Assembly: GCF_003097515.1 (NCBI RefSeq) | Contig: NZ_CP029188.1 | Coordinates: forward strand, 6,430,531 to 6,494,530 | Origin: Streptomyces tirandamycinicus | Lineage (GTDB): Bacteria > Actinomycetota > Actinomycetes > Streptomycetales > Streptomycetaceae | Direction of reading: 5' to 3' | Length of the DNA stretch: 64,000 nt | Shown: positions 23,072-33,180 of the stretch, piece by piece | How positions within the stretch are numbered: position 1 is the first letter of the stretch | Layout of the letters: every line of letters starts with the position of its first letter | Position numbers and translations under genes: made by a program | Notes under the pieces: generated by a model | The model's input: only the letters and a program-made list of their open reading frames with translations | What the model was told of the DNA's origin: nothing | Databases searched by the model: none

Positions 23072-24298
23072 ATGCGCCTGACCATGCCGACCGCCGTCGT
23101 CGAAGGAACCCAGCTCACCGTGGCGCCGTTCCGCGCCGACGCCGTCGTGGGCACGATGTCCGTGCCGACGCTCGTCCAGCTCGTGCCCTCGCCCCGCGCC
23201 GAGGAGGACCCGCGCAAGCTGAAAGCCGCCTCCGGTCTGGTGCGCCGGCACGCCGAGCTGCGGGCGACCGTGCAGCGCACGCTGAAGTCCTCACAGAAGG
23301 GCAAGAACGTCGGCCCGTACGCCGAGTACATCGCCGCCGGTCTCAAGGGCGAGCTCGGCGCCGCCTGGTCCACGCCGCCGGTCACCCTGTGGCACGCCGG
23401 ACCGCTGGCCGCGCTCAGCGACGAACTCGTCCCCGGCAGCGGCCTGCGCACCCTCACCATCGCGCCGGGCACGATGGTCATCGCCATCGACGGCGAGACC
23501 CAGACCACCGCCTGGCACGACCTCTACGACGACCCCGAGGCGTACGGTCTGACGTACCCCGAACTCGCTCAGGTGCGCCTGCCGTTCGAGCTGTACATCG
23601 ACCTCGCCCCCGCCGACGCGCGGCAGATCTTCTACGACCGCAACGTGCAGGGCGTGGCCGTGGCCAAGAACCTCGCCATGTCCATGGACCAGCGCGACTT
23701 CGGCACCCGACTCGCGCACCTGGTGGCCGACTCGGTGCGGGTCGACGCGGACGGGCAGCACGTGCCCTTCGCGCGGCTCGTGAACGTCAGCAAGCGGCAG
23801 GTGTCCGCGAGCGACCGCGAGGTCGTCACCCTCTCCGCGCTGCGGGCCCTCGTCGTCACCACGCTCTATGGGAGGGGCGGCCTCCAGCGGTCCGCCGAGT
23901 CGGTGCACGAGGACGAACTGCCCGCGGGATACCGGGCCGAGCAGGTGGAGGAGGCCCTCGTGCCGATCCTCGGACAGCTGATCGCCCGTCACGCCCGCGA
24001 CTTCACGGACCGCGGCGCCATCACCGCGCCCGCCGTCCTCGCCGGTATCGGCATCGCCGTCCACCACACCATGCCGTGGGCGGACCCGGCCTCCGCCTTC
24101 CGCACCGACGACCTGGTCCGTCTTCTCGACGACATCCGCTGGGAGCGGGAGGCGAAGTACTGGGACGGAGTCGCCGCCAAGACCGGCACCTCCGGACGCC
24201 TCAACTTCAGTGGCGGCGTCAAGGACTCCGGCAGCCGGGTCGCCGAGGCGATCCTCTACCCGGCGACCGAGGCGGGCCGGAAGATTCGCGGCCGCTGA
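23072..24298 (+). CDS. DGQHR/DndB-like protein
   Basis: 408 aa from the ATG at 23072 (AGGGG upstream); the longer ORF from 22961 crosses the promoter. MVIAIDGETQTTAWHDL (about 136-152) corresponds to the DGQHR-type motif of the DndB/DGQHR family, with the third and fifth positions changed (DGETQ). DNRVQ-like spacing follows in FYDRNVQGVAVAKNLA. DndB represses phosphorothioation operons, and other DGQHR proteins accompany DNA-modification islands. The dnd genes themselves are absent here. The gene is divergent from an orphan methylase, which suggests they belong together. The role is unknown. Confidence 0.7.
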   Translation: MRLTMPTAVVEGTQLTVAPFRADAVVGTMSVPTLVQLVPSPRAEEDPRKLKAASGLVRRHAELRATVQRTLKSSQKGKNVGPYAEYIAAGLKGELGAAWSTPPVTLWHAGPLAALSDELVPGSGLRTLTIAPGTMVIAIDGETQTTAWHDLYDDPEAYGLTYPELAQVRLPFELYIDLAPADARQIFYDRNVQGVAVAKNLAMSMDQRDFGTRLAHLVADSVRVDADGQHVPFARLVNVSKRQVSASDREVVTLSALRALVVTTLYGRGGLQRSAESVHEDELPAGYRAEQVEEALVPILGQLIARHARDFTDRGAITAPAVLAGIGIAVHHTMPWADPASAFRTDDLVRLLDDIRWEREAKYWDGVAAKTGTSGRLNFSGGVKDSGSRVAEAILYPATEAGRKIRGR

Positions 24299-24404
24299 GG
24301 GGCGGCGCACGCCCACGGCATCGCACACCCTCGAAGGCCGCCCACCATGCGGCGGTCGGCTCTTTCACTCAACCCGCATCGCGTACCGGATTCGGAGCAC
24401 ATCC

Positions 24405-24974
24405 ATGACCTTCCAGCAGCCTTCTCCTCCGCCCGACCACGGCACGCCCGGCCCCTTCGGCCTCGGCGTACCCACCGTTCCCGGACAGCCCGCACCTGGC
24501 CGCAGACGCTGGCTGAAGTACGGAGCGGTCGCCCTGGTTTCCCTGTTCATCGGAGCCGGCATCGGCAACAGCAGCGGCTCGGCGGAGACGGGCAAGGAAG
24601 CCGCAGGCGACGAGGCCGGACCCCGGCCGACTGTCACCGTGACCGAGACGGCCAAGGCGGCCGACCCCGAGCCCGCTCCCACCGTCACGGAGACGGTGAC
24701 CGCCAAGCCGAAGAAGACGAAGGCACCCGGACCCGCAACCAGCTTCTCCGGCGAGGGCGAGTACCTGGTCGGCGAGGACATCAAGGCCGGCACCTACAAG
24801 ACAGCCGGGCCGGACAGTGAGTTCGGCTGCTACTGGGAGCGAGCCAAGGACGCCAGCGGCGAGTTCGGCTCCATCATCGCCAACAACAACCTGGCCGGGC
24901 CGGGTCGTGTGACGCTCAACAGGGGTGAGTACTTCAAGACCAACGGGTGCCAGGAGTGGAAGCAGATGGGCTGA
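24405..24974 (+). CDS. Membrane-anchored extracytoplasmic protein, unknown function
   Basis: 189 aa, ATG at 24405 with GGAG upstream. A Pro-rich cytosolic N-terminus (about 40 residues) is followed by RRRWLKYGAVALVSLFIGAG, a single transmembrane anchor. Next comes a Thr/Glu/Pro-rich linker (TVTVTETAKAADPEPAPTVT) and a small C-terminal domain of about 70 residues with two cysteines (FGCYWERAKD and TNGCQEWKQMG). This layout is very common in actinobacteria, where the small domain is displayed outside the membrane. The two cysteines could form a disulfide. No link to the neighbouring defence genes is apparent apart from position. Confidence 0.75.
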   Translation: MTFQQPSPPPDHGTPGPFGLGVPTVPGQPAPGRRRWLKYGAVALVSLFIGAGIGNSSGSAETGKEAAGDEAGPRPTVTVTETAKAADPEPAPTVTETVTAKPKKTKAPGPATSFSGEGEYLVGEDIKAGTYKTAGPDSEFGCYWERAKDASGEFGSIIANNNLAGPGRVTLNRGEYFKTNGCQEWKQMG

Positions 24975-25161
24975 GCAGCTTTCGCGCTGGGATTCCGCAC
25001 AGACGGGAGCCGGATGCTCTCGAGCGTTGTTTCCGCCGGTGACGGTTGCCGTTTCGCTACGAACTCGGCGATTGCCTGCTTTACGATCGGGGCGATCACC
25101 GTGACGGGACCGTTTTCGGGGAGGGAACCGGACGAGCACGGGAAGGGGGAGGACTGCGTCG

Positions 25162-27089
25162 ATGACGACGGAACCGACTGTCTCGGCAGATCTGGAGGAG
25201 CTGAGGCGTGCCGAACTGGAGAGGCGGGAGCAGCGGCGCCAGGCCCGCGAGGACGGCGCCCTCGCCCCACTGCGCGCTCGGCGCCGCATCGCCGAGAGCG
25301 AGGACCAGACCGGGTTCAACGCTGTACCCGAAGCTGACGAACCCGCTCGGCGTCCGGTTCAACTGCCGCCCCGAATAACGCAGGCTCTGCAACGGGTGGT
25401 TGACGAGGCGGGAGAGCACCCGGCACTTCTCGACCGGATGCTGGTCCGAGCATCTGGTGCCGACGACCCGCTGAAGTCGGTGGCTGCCGACGCCGTCGAA
25501 TTGCTGGGCAGGACACCGCCGCTGCCTGCTGTCGGGCACCTCGTCGAACTGGCCGCCGGTGGTCTACCCGTCCTCACGGAGGAGGAGCGTCTGCGTGCCG
25601 AGGCACTGCGCTCCGGCCGCCTGCCCGCGCCCGATACGGAACCGGATGTCGTCGACGCATGGCAGCTGCATGTGGAGGCTGCCGAAGCGCAGGGACGCGC
25701 CGTACTGTCGACCGACGCCTGGCAACGGCTCGTGGAGCGCCTGCCGCTCTCCGTTGTGGACGACCTGATCGACCGAGGTGCTCTCCGGCGGAAGGTGACA
25801 CCGCACACCTGGCCGGAACAGAGCGACCGCGTGAGGTACGTGACGGCCCGACTGCTACAAGGCGAACTCGATGACGCCGCCGTCGAAGCCTTCGTCTTCG
25901 ACTGGGGCGGTGGGACGATCGACGTCACCATCCTCGAGCACTACGACGGCGTCTTCGACGAGATGGCGTCGCGCGGCATCACCGCGCTCGGCGGCCTTGA
26001 GTTCGACGAGGCACTCGTGAAGCAGGTCCTCGCCAAGCTCGGCAGCCCCCCGGACAGACTGACCCGACTGGAGGCACGACGCTGGAGACGCCACGTCGAG
26101 CTGACGAAGATCGTGCTGTCACAGCCCGGCACGGATCAGGTGCTCTTCGAGCCACTCGGCGGCACGACTCCCGTAGTCATCCACCGGGAGGAGTTCGAGG
26201 AGGCGGTCGAACCGCTGGTGCGCCGGGCGCTCGCACCGCTGGACGAATGTCTTCAGGATGTGGGTCTGTCCGCCGATGACCTGGACGCCGTACTGATGAT
26301 CGGCGGTACTGCGCAGATCCCGCTGGTACGACGGGAAGTCGAGCGAGTCCTCGGCAAAGCGGTCGTCGACGCCCGACTGTGCAAGCCGATGACGGCGGTC
26401 GCGAGAGGAGCCGCCATCACGGCGGCGGAGATCGACGGTCTCGTCCCCGAGACGACCATCTCGGTGGCCACGAGTCACGACCTCGGACTGTCCTTCGAAG
26501 CGGGGGGACGACGCGGCTTCGCCACACTGATCCCGCGCTGTTCGATCCTCCCGGCACGTGGTACGCGCAGTGCCATGCCCGCGGTCCGCGGCGCACCAAG
26601 GTCGTCCTGGAGATCGTCGAGGGTGACGGGAAGCGTAAGGCGGACGACGAACGAACCTTCCCCCTCGCGCGACTCGAACTTCCGGTGCTGCAACCGGGCG
26701 CTGACCCTTCGAGCAACGTGTTCGACGTCGACTATCACTACGACCGCAGCGGCATCCTCAAGGTGCACGCCAAGGCACGGCACACCGGTGCCGTGATTCT
26801 CGACGAGGAACTGGACTGCTTCGGTCCTGACGGCACTCCCATCGCCCAAGGGCTCGACCGCGAACTCGAGCGACTGCTCAGACGCATGATCGAACCGGCT
26901 GTGATATGGCGGGGAATGCGCGAAGGGGTGATGGCCGCGGCAGCGGAAGAGGCCGCGTACTGGACGGGCGAGCACGCCGATCTTTCACCACGTGCCCCCT
27001 ATGTGCCAGTTCGGCTCGTGGAAGCAGAACGCCGTCACGCCTGTCCGTGTCCGTCTGACGCCCACGAGATCTCTACTAGAGGTCCGTAA
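25162..27089 (+). pseudogene. Damaged Hsp70/DnaK-like gene: foreign N-terminus plus frameshift
   Basis: The frame opens at an ATG with GGGGGAGG upstream. The first 230 or so residues have no Hsp70 similarity and look like a helical domain of another protein. At about residue 243 the Hsp70 phosphate-2 motif FVFDWGGGTIDVTILEHYDG begins, followed by the adenosine motif LMIGGTAQIPLVRREVERVL. Thus the first actin-like subdomain (phosphate-1 loop) is missing. After FATLIPR near 26545 the frame is lost. The substrate-binding part continues one base off as GTWYAQCHARGPRRTKVVLE to VDYHYDRSGILKVHAKAR, ending at 27089. An Hsp70 of this build could not bind ATP normally. The gene stands 109 bp before the giant helicase on the same strand. 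Confidence 0.75.
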
Positions 27090-27198
27090 CCTTCTGAATG
27101 AAACTATGATGTAGGCCACGTCCCGGTCTCCAGGAGAGGGAGAGCCGAGGGAGCGGCGCGGTCGAGCGTTGGCCGGGGCCGTGTGCAAGGGGGTATAC

Positions 27199-30100
27199 AT
27201 GCCCGAAGGGCAGACGGTGTCTGCGGCGTCGCGGAAGGTTGCAGAGCTGGTCCGTGCCTTCTCGTCCGGAATTTCTGAGCGGGAACTGGTCGTCGAGGCC
27301 AAGAGGCAGTTCGGCACACTGCCGGAGCAGCGGTTAGTCAGGCTGGTCGCCGAGGCGGTCCGCGGAGGTCTGCTGATCGCTTCGGGGGGCCTTCTCCTGC
27401 CTGTTGCTCCGCAGGAACTGGTGCGCCCGGCACAGGTGGCGTCCGAACGGCGCCAGCCAGGCGCTGAGTCCGCTGTTGCTGCACGGTTGGACGAGACGTC
27501 CGTGCTGCGGACCGTCGCGCTCGACGTCGAAAGCGTCGTGCGGACGACGGCGACCGCTCCCTACTTGGAGCGGCACGTTTACGAGGCGGCAGCGGTCAGG
27601 TTCGGCGCCGATCGTGAATGGGTCGCTGCGGCGCCCCGCTGGCGGCGGTACCTCAGGTTCCCTGGTGACACTGAGGAGTTGCGTGACGGCAGCGTGCGGG
27701 ACGCTGTGCTTGGCCAGGGGGTATCCCAGCAACAGGCGTGGACGGAGCTGCGTGACTTCCTGTCGGACGCCGATGTCGTGGTCGCCTATAACGGTACTAA
27801 ACTGCACTTTCCCGTCGTCTGTGAAGCGGCGAAGGAGGCCGGTACCAGCGATCCGCTCTCCGCCGTGCGCCCCGTCGATGCCCTGTACCTCGCGCACGCC
27901 ATGTGGCCGACAGCCCCGTCCCACCGACTTCAGGACCTGGCGATCCAGCTCGACGTGTCCCGTTCGGGCCTGCGTGCCCATACTGCGGACAGTGACGCGC
28001 TCTTGCTGGTGCGCCTCCTCGAGCGGGCCGCCGCCGAGTTCGCCTGCAGGACGGCCGAATTACGCGGTCTCATCACCGACGTCTGCCCCGACTCCGACGC
28101 GTGGCGACTGCTGCGGGAACTGGCCGAGGGCGAGGATGCCAATGATCGAGAGCCGCAAGTGTGGGAGCACGCACACGTGACCCGCCTGTTGGGTGCCGAG
28201 TTCGGGCAGCACACGCCGCGTCGAACCCCTGGCGGAAGAGCACCGGGCAAGGGCGCCGTGGACGTGCCGGACGTCTTGCGGGGCGCCGACGGACGGGTCG
28301 AGCCGACCGCTCTCGCCCGGGTCGTGCACGGCGCCCGCGTTGAACCCCGGCCCGCCCAGCAGGAGATGACGGCGACGCTGCACGACTGGACCGACCGCGG
28401 CGTCGGCGGCCTGCTGGAAGCGCCCACCGGCACCGGAAAGAGCTATGCCGTACTTGCCGCCGCGCTGGACTGGCTCGCCGGTGGCGACAGCCGTACCGCT
28501 GTCATTGCCACGTACACCAAACAGTTGCAGAGCCAGATGGCGAAGGACGTCCAGGACCTGGAGCGGGCCCTGCCAGGCATCCTCGGGGTCGCCGACCTGG
28601 TCAAGGGCAAGTCCAACCGGCTCTCTCTCGCAGCCCTGACGAAGACCCTCGCCGAGGCCACGCGTCGGCGCCGCTCCGCGGGCACCGCCCGCGCCCGCTT
28701 CTCCCAGCGGATCCGGTTCCGCGAACTCGCCGTCTTCCTCGCGCTGCGCCTGCTCGCGGCGAAGGAGCCCCCCCAGTCCTGGACGGCCAGGTCGGTCGAC
28801 CCGGTGGACCTGCCCGCCTTCTTCATCGACTACATCGGGCGCGGCCTGCCGCTCTGGCTGGAGTCGCTGTCCCAGCGCGACGGTGACTATGGACCCGCCG
28901 CAGGCAATCCGCTCACTGTGCACACCGACACCGTCCGGGAGTCGATCGACAGCCACCGCCTCATCCTCGCCAACCATGCACTCGTTCTCTCCCACTTGGA
29001 CGACCTGCGTGCCGTCGGACCTGAGGTGCTCCTCGTGATCGACGAGGCGCATGAGCTGGAGAGCGCCGCCACGTCCGCGCTGACCGTGACCGTCAACTAC
29101 CAGGACCTGGAAGCTTTGCTGCCGGAGTACCAGGCATGGATCGCGGACGCGCACCCGGGCACCGCCAAGGAGCAGGCCGCCGCAGCGATTGCAGACCTCG
29201 AACGACTGCTCGATGATGAACGCCTTCCTCGGCTGGCGGCGCATGCCCTCGACGCCCAGGCCAAGGGCGTGGGCGTACGCATCGGCAGCCGGGCGACCAC
29301 GCTCGCCAGCCCCTACGTCGGCACCTCCGGCACCCGGCACACCCGGCGGCTGTCGGTGGTGCTGGAGAGCATCGCCAAGGCGCTCGTGTTTTGTCGCATC
29401 ACGCTGGAGCGGTACGTGGTCCAGCACGCTGCCGGAATCGATCCCCTGGTACGCGAGCGCCTGACCGCGCTCGCGGAGCACACCGAATCACTCACTACGG
29501 CCCTCGACCGGATCACGGCCGACATCCGCGCCTTTCTCGACCCCGCCCTCACTCTGGACGAGGCTCCGCCTTCGCGCGTCATACATCTGGAGGAAGTGGA
29601 CGAACCCAAGGCGGAACTGCGGTCCTACCGCTTCCGTGTCGCCACCAGTCCCGTCGATCTGCCCGCAGACCCGGAGTGGCGGCGCTACCTGGAGTCCTTC
29701 GACCGTGTCTACTACGTCTCCGCGACCCTGCGTGTCGCCGGGGAATGGGATTTCATGCGGACCCGACTCGGGTTGCCCGACGATCTGCCGACTCTGTCCC
29801 TGCCTTCCCCGTTCGCCCTGCGCAGCCAGGCCGAGGTCGTGTGCTTCTCCGACTTCCCCTCCTGGGCGGAGCAGGAGGAGGGCGCCCTGCGGACCGTCGC
29901 CCACCACGTCGCCGGATTCGCCACCGAAATGACACGTGGACGCGCCGACGGCAACGGCTTTGATGGCGGCGGCGTGATCCTCACGACCGCTCGCTCGACC
30001 GCCGCGGGCATCGGCTTCCACCTCGTGCAGGAGCTGCGCTCCCGCGCCCTCGACACCCCGGTCGTCGAGGCGCTCACTCTCGGCAACGGCCGGGCCTATC

Positions 30101-33100
30101 AGGCCTTCACCGATCGACGGGATGGCGGAGGGTTTCTCGTCGGCACCAAGGGACTCTGGCAGGGGGTCGACGTCTCCGACGCCGAGCGGCTGCGTCTGGT
30201 GTGGATCAACAAACTGCCCTTCGCACCGTTCCCCGCTCCGATCGTGGAGGCCCGGCGCGCGGCGGTTGCCGAACGCGCCGAGCAGGCTGGCCACCCCGAT
30301 CCGGAAGGTGCCGCCACCGAGCACTACTACCTGCCGCTCGCCGCGCTTCAGCTGCGTCAGGCGGTGGGCCGGCTCATCCGCTCCGACCGCCACCGTGGCG
30401 TCGTCGTCATCAGCGACCGCAAGCTTGCGGGAGCAAGCAGCCTGCGTCGCTCCTACCGGCGTGCCTTCCTCGGCAGCCTCGATGACGGACTTCAGCGCCC
30501 CGACCCGGAAACCGGCGACATCGGCGGTGGCAACGTCGCCACCATGGCCGAAGGATGGCGTCGCATCTGGGAGTTCATGGCGGCCCACAACCTCCTGGAC
30601 CCCACCCGGGCTGCGGAGCTGTGTACCGACGAAGCCCTCGAACGACAGACCCTCCTACCACACACCAGGCGCATCCGTGAACTGGCCCTGACCACCGAGG
30701 AGACTCAAAAGCTGCGGGAACAGGGCCTGCTCGTGGAGGAGATCAAGGACCGCTGCGCCCGCATCGGAGGATTGCTGCGGCTCGTCGACGAACCCGTGGC
30801 CCTCAAGCCGGCCCAGCAGGCCGTCATCGCCGCCGTGACCGAGGGGCGCAACGTACTCGGACTGCTTCCCACAGGCTTCGGCAAGAGCTTCACCTTCCAA
30901 CTGCCTGCGCTGGTCCTGCCCGGCGTCACCGTGGTCGTCAGCCCGCTCGTCGCTCTCATGCACGACCAGGCACTCGAACTGAACCGGTCCATCGGTGGCG
31001 CGGTCCGCGCACTCATCTCCCCGCTGCGCGAGTCCAGCAGCAGGGCTGGCAAGACAGAAGTGACGGACCAGCTCCTCGGTCGGGCCGACCACGGTATCCG
31101 CCTGGTCTACGTCAGCCCGGAACGCCTGTGCCAGCGGCGCTTCCGGGAGACCGTCCGCGCGGCCGCGGCGGCGGGCCGGGTGACCCGGATCGCCGTGGAC
31201 GAGGCACATACCCTCCCGCAATGGGAGGACTTTCGGCCCAGCATGCGCCGGGTCAGCAGGTTCCTGGACGAGCTGCGCCGGGACCACGGGGTGGCGGTCA
31301 CCGCGGTGACCGCCACCGCTAACAGGGCCGTCCACGAGGCGCTGCGCGAAGGACTGTTCGGTCTGCCCGCCGAGGTCCCTGAGCCCGCCTCGGCCGAGGC
31401 GACCGCCGAAGCAGAGCATCCCGGAGTCGTCGGTGGGCTTTTGACGGTGCGCGAGAACCCGATCAGGCCCGAACTCGCCGTCTTCCGCCGCTCCCTCGAC
31501 CGACTCGGACAGGGAGGTGTGGCGGGGCTGGTCGAGCGCGTCGTCGACGCGCTCGACGGTCACGCCATCTTCTACTGCCTCACCGTCAAGGAGGTCAACA
31601 CCCTCTACACCCACCTGCGCGAGTACGTGGGTGACGCTGGCGTCCGCGTGCTGCGGTTCCACGGCCGTCTGACGGAGGCGGAGAAGGCGGCCGTCATGAC
31701 CGAGTTCCGGGAGGCGCCCCGGGGAGGCGACGACGGCTTCGTCCCGGTCGTGGTGGTGGCCACCTCCGCGTTCGGGCTCGGTGTCAACCGGCCCGACGTA
31801 CGCACCGTGATGTGCGTGTCGCCGCCTACCGACCTGGCCGCGCTCTACCAGCAGTTGGGTCGGGCGGGACGGGACGGCGCGGGCCGGGGGACGGCCGGCG
31901 ACGGCCCCGTCAACAGCGGTCTCGCCCTCGCGACGAGCCGGGGCCTGCGCATGGTCCGTTTCATGACGGGCCAGGAACTGCCCGCGTCGCTGCTCCGGCG
32001 CATGGGCAACCTTGTCCTCGCCCAGCGGGACGGCACGCTCGATCCGGTACGGCTGGCCGACCTGCTTATGGCCGAGGACGCCGCGAGCGGTGCGCTGAGC
32101 GAGGCTGAGCTGGACGACCGGCACACCCAGGAGCGCTACCAGGGCGGCATCATGCGGGCATTCAGCGCGCTCGCCGACCTCGACGCCGTCGAGGACCTCG
32201 GCGACCACCCACCGTTCTGCGCGGTCACACCCGGCGACCTCCGACCGGCCGGTCACGGCGCAGGACAGACGCCTACCACTGCAGCGGAGCGCGACGAGGA
32301 AGCGGCCGGGTCCGTGCGGCTGGAGCAGACCGTCATCGACACCGCCCTGTCCTGGGACACCCCACGACAGGTCGACGTCCGAGCTCTCGACGGGGAACTC
32401 GCCGACCGGTGCCCCGACTACCGCTCGGTCGCCGATGGACCGTCGGCGACCTGGGAACTGCTCGCCGACCTCCACGACCGTGGGCTCCTGGACGTCTCAG
32501 CGGCACCCAGCCGCCGCCTGGTCACCGGTCTGACCACCCGCACCGGCACCCTGCCCGACGGGTTCCTCCCGCTGCTCGGCCGACGCGGGCGCCGGGCCGC
32601 CGAGGAACTGGCCAGGCTCCGGAACTTCTTCGACGCGAGCACGGTATGCGCCCAACGGGTCTTCGCCGATTACTTCGGCGTCAGCAACCTGCCCGAGGGG
32701 TGCTGCACCACGGCCCGCTGCCGCTGCTCGGCCTGCTGGGACACCGGCCGCTGGCCCGTGGAGGAGCGGCGCCCTGCCGTCGCCCAGGCATTCGACAGCC
32801 CGCGCCCCCGCGAGGGAGGCGGTGCCGACACCTCACTGCGCGACCAGCGCGTCGACCTCCAGGTCCACCGGCTGCTGCAGCTCCAGCCGCAGGGCGCACA
32901 CCCGCGCCGGCTCTGGCACGCACTGCGCGGCGACGAATCCTCCTACAACCCGAGGAATCGAAAGATGATCCCCCTGCCGAAGGCGATCCGGGAAAGCCGC
33001 CACTTCGGCGGTCGTGCGGATCTGTCCTATACGGCGGTGGGCGCGAGCCTCACACGGCTGGCCGCAGCCGGAGCCGCAGTCGAGGGCCCGGACAGCCTCT

Positions 33101-33180
33101 GGCGAGCTGTCCGCCCAGCCCGACACATGAGATCCCGCCGGGCGGGAAGCGGACCCGAACGAAAGGACAGCTGGGCGTGA
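27199..33180 (+). CDS. DnaQ-like exonuclease / DinG-XPD helicase / RecQ helicase triple fusion
   Basis: 1993 aa from the ATG at 27199 with AGGGGG upstream. Residues about 100-280 form a DEDDh exonuclease fold: LDVES (about 107), VVAYNGTKLHFPVV, HTADSDALLLVRLL (about 260). Residues about 390-1130 are a DinG/XPD-type helicase: EAPTGTGKSYAVL (about 407), VIDEAHELESAAT (about 613) and LRQAVGRLIRSDRHRG. Residues about 1205-1850 are a RecQ helicase: LLPTGFGKSFTFQ (about 1222), VDEAHTLPQWEDFRPSMRR (about 1332), YQQLGRAGRDG (about 1550) and a zinc site C-RVFADYFG-C-C-C-SACW (about 1815-1848). Two TTA codons (27334, 28060) suggest bldA control. It overlaps the next gene by 4 nt (GTGA). Probably a DNA-processing engine of a defence system. 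Confidence 0.88.
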   Translation: MPEGQTVSAASRKVAELVRAFSSGISERELVVEAKRQFGTLPEQRLVRLVAEAVRGGLLIASGGLLLPVAPQELVRPAQVASERRQPGAESAVAARLDETSVLRTVALDVESVVRTTATAPYLERHVYEAAAVRFGADREWVAAAPRWRRYLRFPGDTEELRDGSVRDAVLGQGVSQQQAWTELRDFLSDADVVVAYNGTKLHFPVVCEAAKEAGTSDPLSAVRPVDALYLAHAMWPTAPSHRLQDLAIQLDVSRSGLRAHTADSDALLLVRLLERAAAEFACRTAELRGLITDVCPDSDAWRLLRELAEGEDANDREPQVWEHAHVTRLLGAEFGQHTPRRTPGGRAPGKGAVDVPDVLRGADGRVEPTALARVVHGARVEPRPAQQEMTATLHDWTDRGVGGLLEAPTGTGKSYAVLAAALDWLAGGDSRTAVIATYTKQLQSQMAKDVQDLERALPGILGVADLVKGKSNRLSLAALTKTLAEATRRRRSAGTARARFSQRIRFRELAVFLALRLLAAKEPPQSWTARSVDPVDLPAFFIDYIGRGLPLWLESLSQRDGDYGPAAGNPLTVHTDTVRESIDSHRLILANHALVLSHLDDLRAVGPEVLLVIDEAHELESAATSALTVTVNYQDLEALLPEYQAWIADAHPGTAKEQAAAAIADLERLLDDERLPRLAAHALDAQAKGVGVRIGSRATTLASPYVGTSGTRHTRRLSVVLESIAKALVFCRITLERYVVQHAAGIDPLVRERLTALAEHTESLTTALDRITADIRAFLDPALTLDEAPPSRVIHLEEVDEPKAELRSYRFRVATSPVDLPADPEWRRYLESFDRVYYVSATLRVAGEWDFMRTRLGLPDDLPTLSLPSPFALRSQAEVVCFSDFPSWAEQEEGALRTVAHHVAGFATEMTRGRADGNGFDGGGVILTTARSTAAGIGFHLVQELRSRALDTPVVEALTLGNGRAYQAFTDRRDGGGFLVGTKGLWQGVDVSDAERLRLVWINKLPFAPFPAPIVEARRAAVAERAEQAGHPDPEGAATEHYYLPLAALQLRQAVGRLIRSDRHRGVVVISDRKLAGASSLRRSYRRAFLGSLDDGLQRPDPETGDIGGGNVATMAEGWRRIWEFMAAHNLLDPTRAAELCTDEALERQTLLPHTRRIRELALTTEETQKLREQGLLVEEIKDRCARIGGLLRLVDEPVALKPAQQAVIAAVTEGRNVLGLLPTGFGKSFTFQLPALVLPGVTVVVSPLVALMHDQALELNRSIGGAVRALISPLRESSSRAGKTEVTDQLLGRADHGIRLVYVSPERLCQRRFRETVRAAAAAGRVTRIAVDEAHTLPQWEDFRPSMRRVSRFLDELRRDHGVAVTAVTATANRAVHEALREGLFGLPAEVPEPASAEATAEAEHPGVVGGLLTVRENPIRPELAVFRRSLDRLGQGGVAGLVERVVDALDGHAIFYCLTVKEVNTLYTHLREYVGDAGVRVLRFHGRLTEAEKAAVMTEFREAPRGGDDGFVPVVVVATSAFGLGVNRPDVRTVMCVSPPTDLAALYQQLGRAGRDGAGRGTAGDGPVNSGLALATSRGLRMVRFMTGQELPASLLRRMGNLVLAQRDGTLDPVRLADLLMAEDAASGALSEAELDDRHTQERYQGGIMRAFSALADLDAVEDLGDHPPFCAVTPGDLRPAGHGAGQTPTTAAERDEEAAGSVRLEQTVIDTALSWDTPRQVDVRALDGELADRCPDYRSVADGPSATWELLADLHDRGLLDVSAAPSRRLVTGLTTRTGTLPDGFLPLLGRRGRRAAEELARLRNFFDASTVCAQRVFADYFGVSNLPEGCCTTARCRCSACWDTGRWPVEERRPAVAQAFDSPRPREGGGADTSLRDQRVDLQVHRLLQLQPQGAHPRRLWHALRGDESSYNPRNRKMIPLPKAIRESRHFGGRADLSYTAVGASLTRLAAAGAAVEGPDSLWRAVRPARHMRSRRAGSGPERKDSWA

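Noticed and set aside
24975..25161. Minus-strand frame with coding-like text (VKQAIAEFVAKRQPSPAETT)
   Set aside because: Too short, without a start context or neighbour support, and it overlaps the promoter region of the Hsp70-like gene.
20664..33180. BREX or DISARM system (methylase plus large helicase)
   Set aside because: No PglZ, BrxL, BrxC or DUF1998 proteins were recognised, and the methylase and helicase are separated by unrelated genes.
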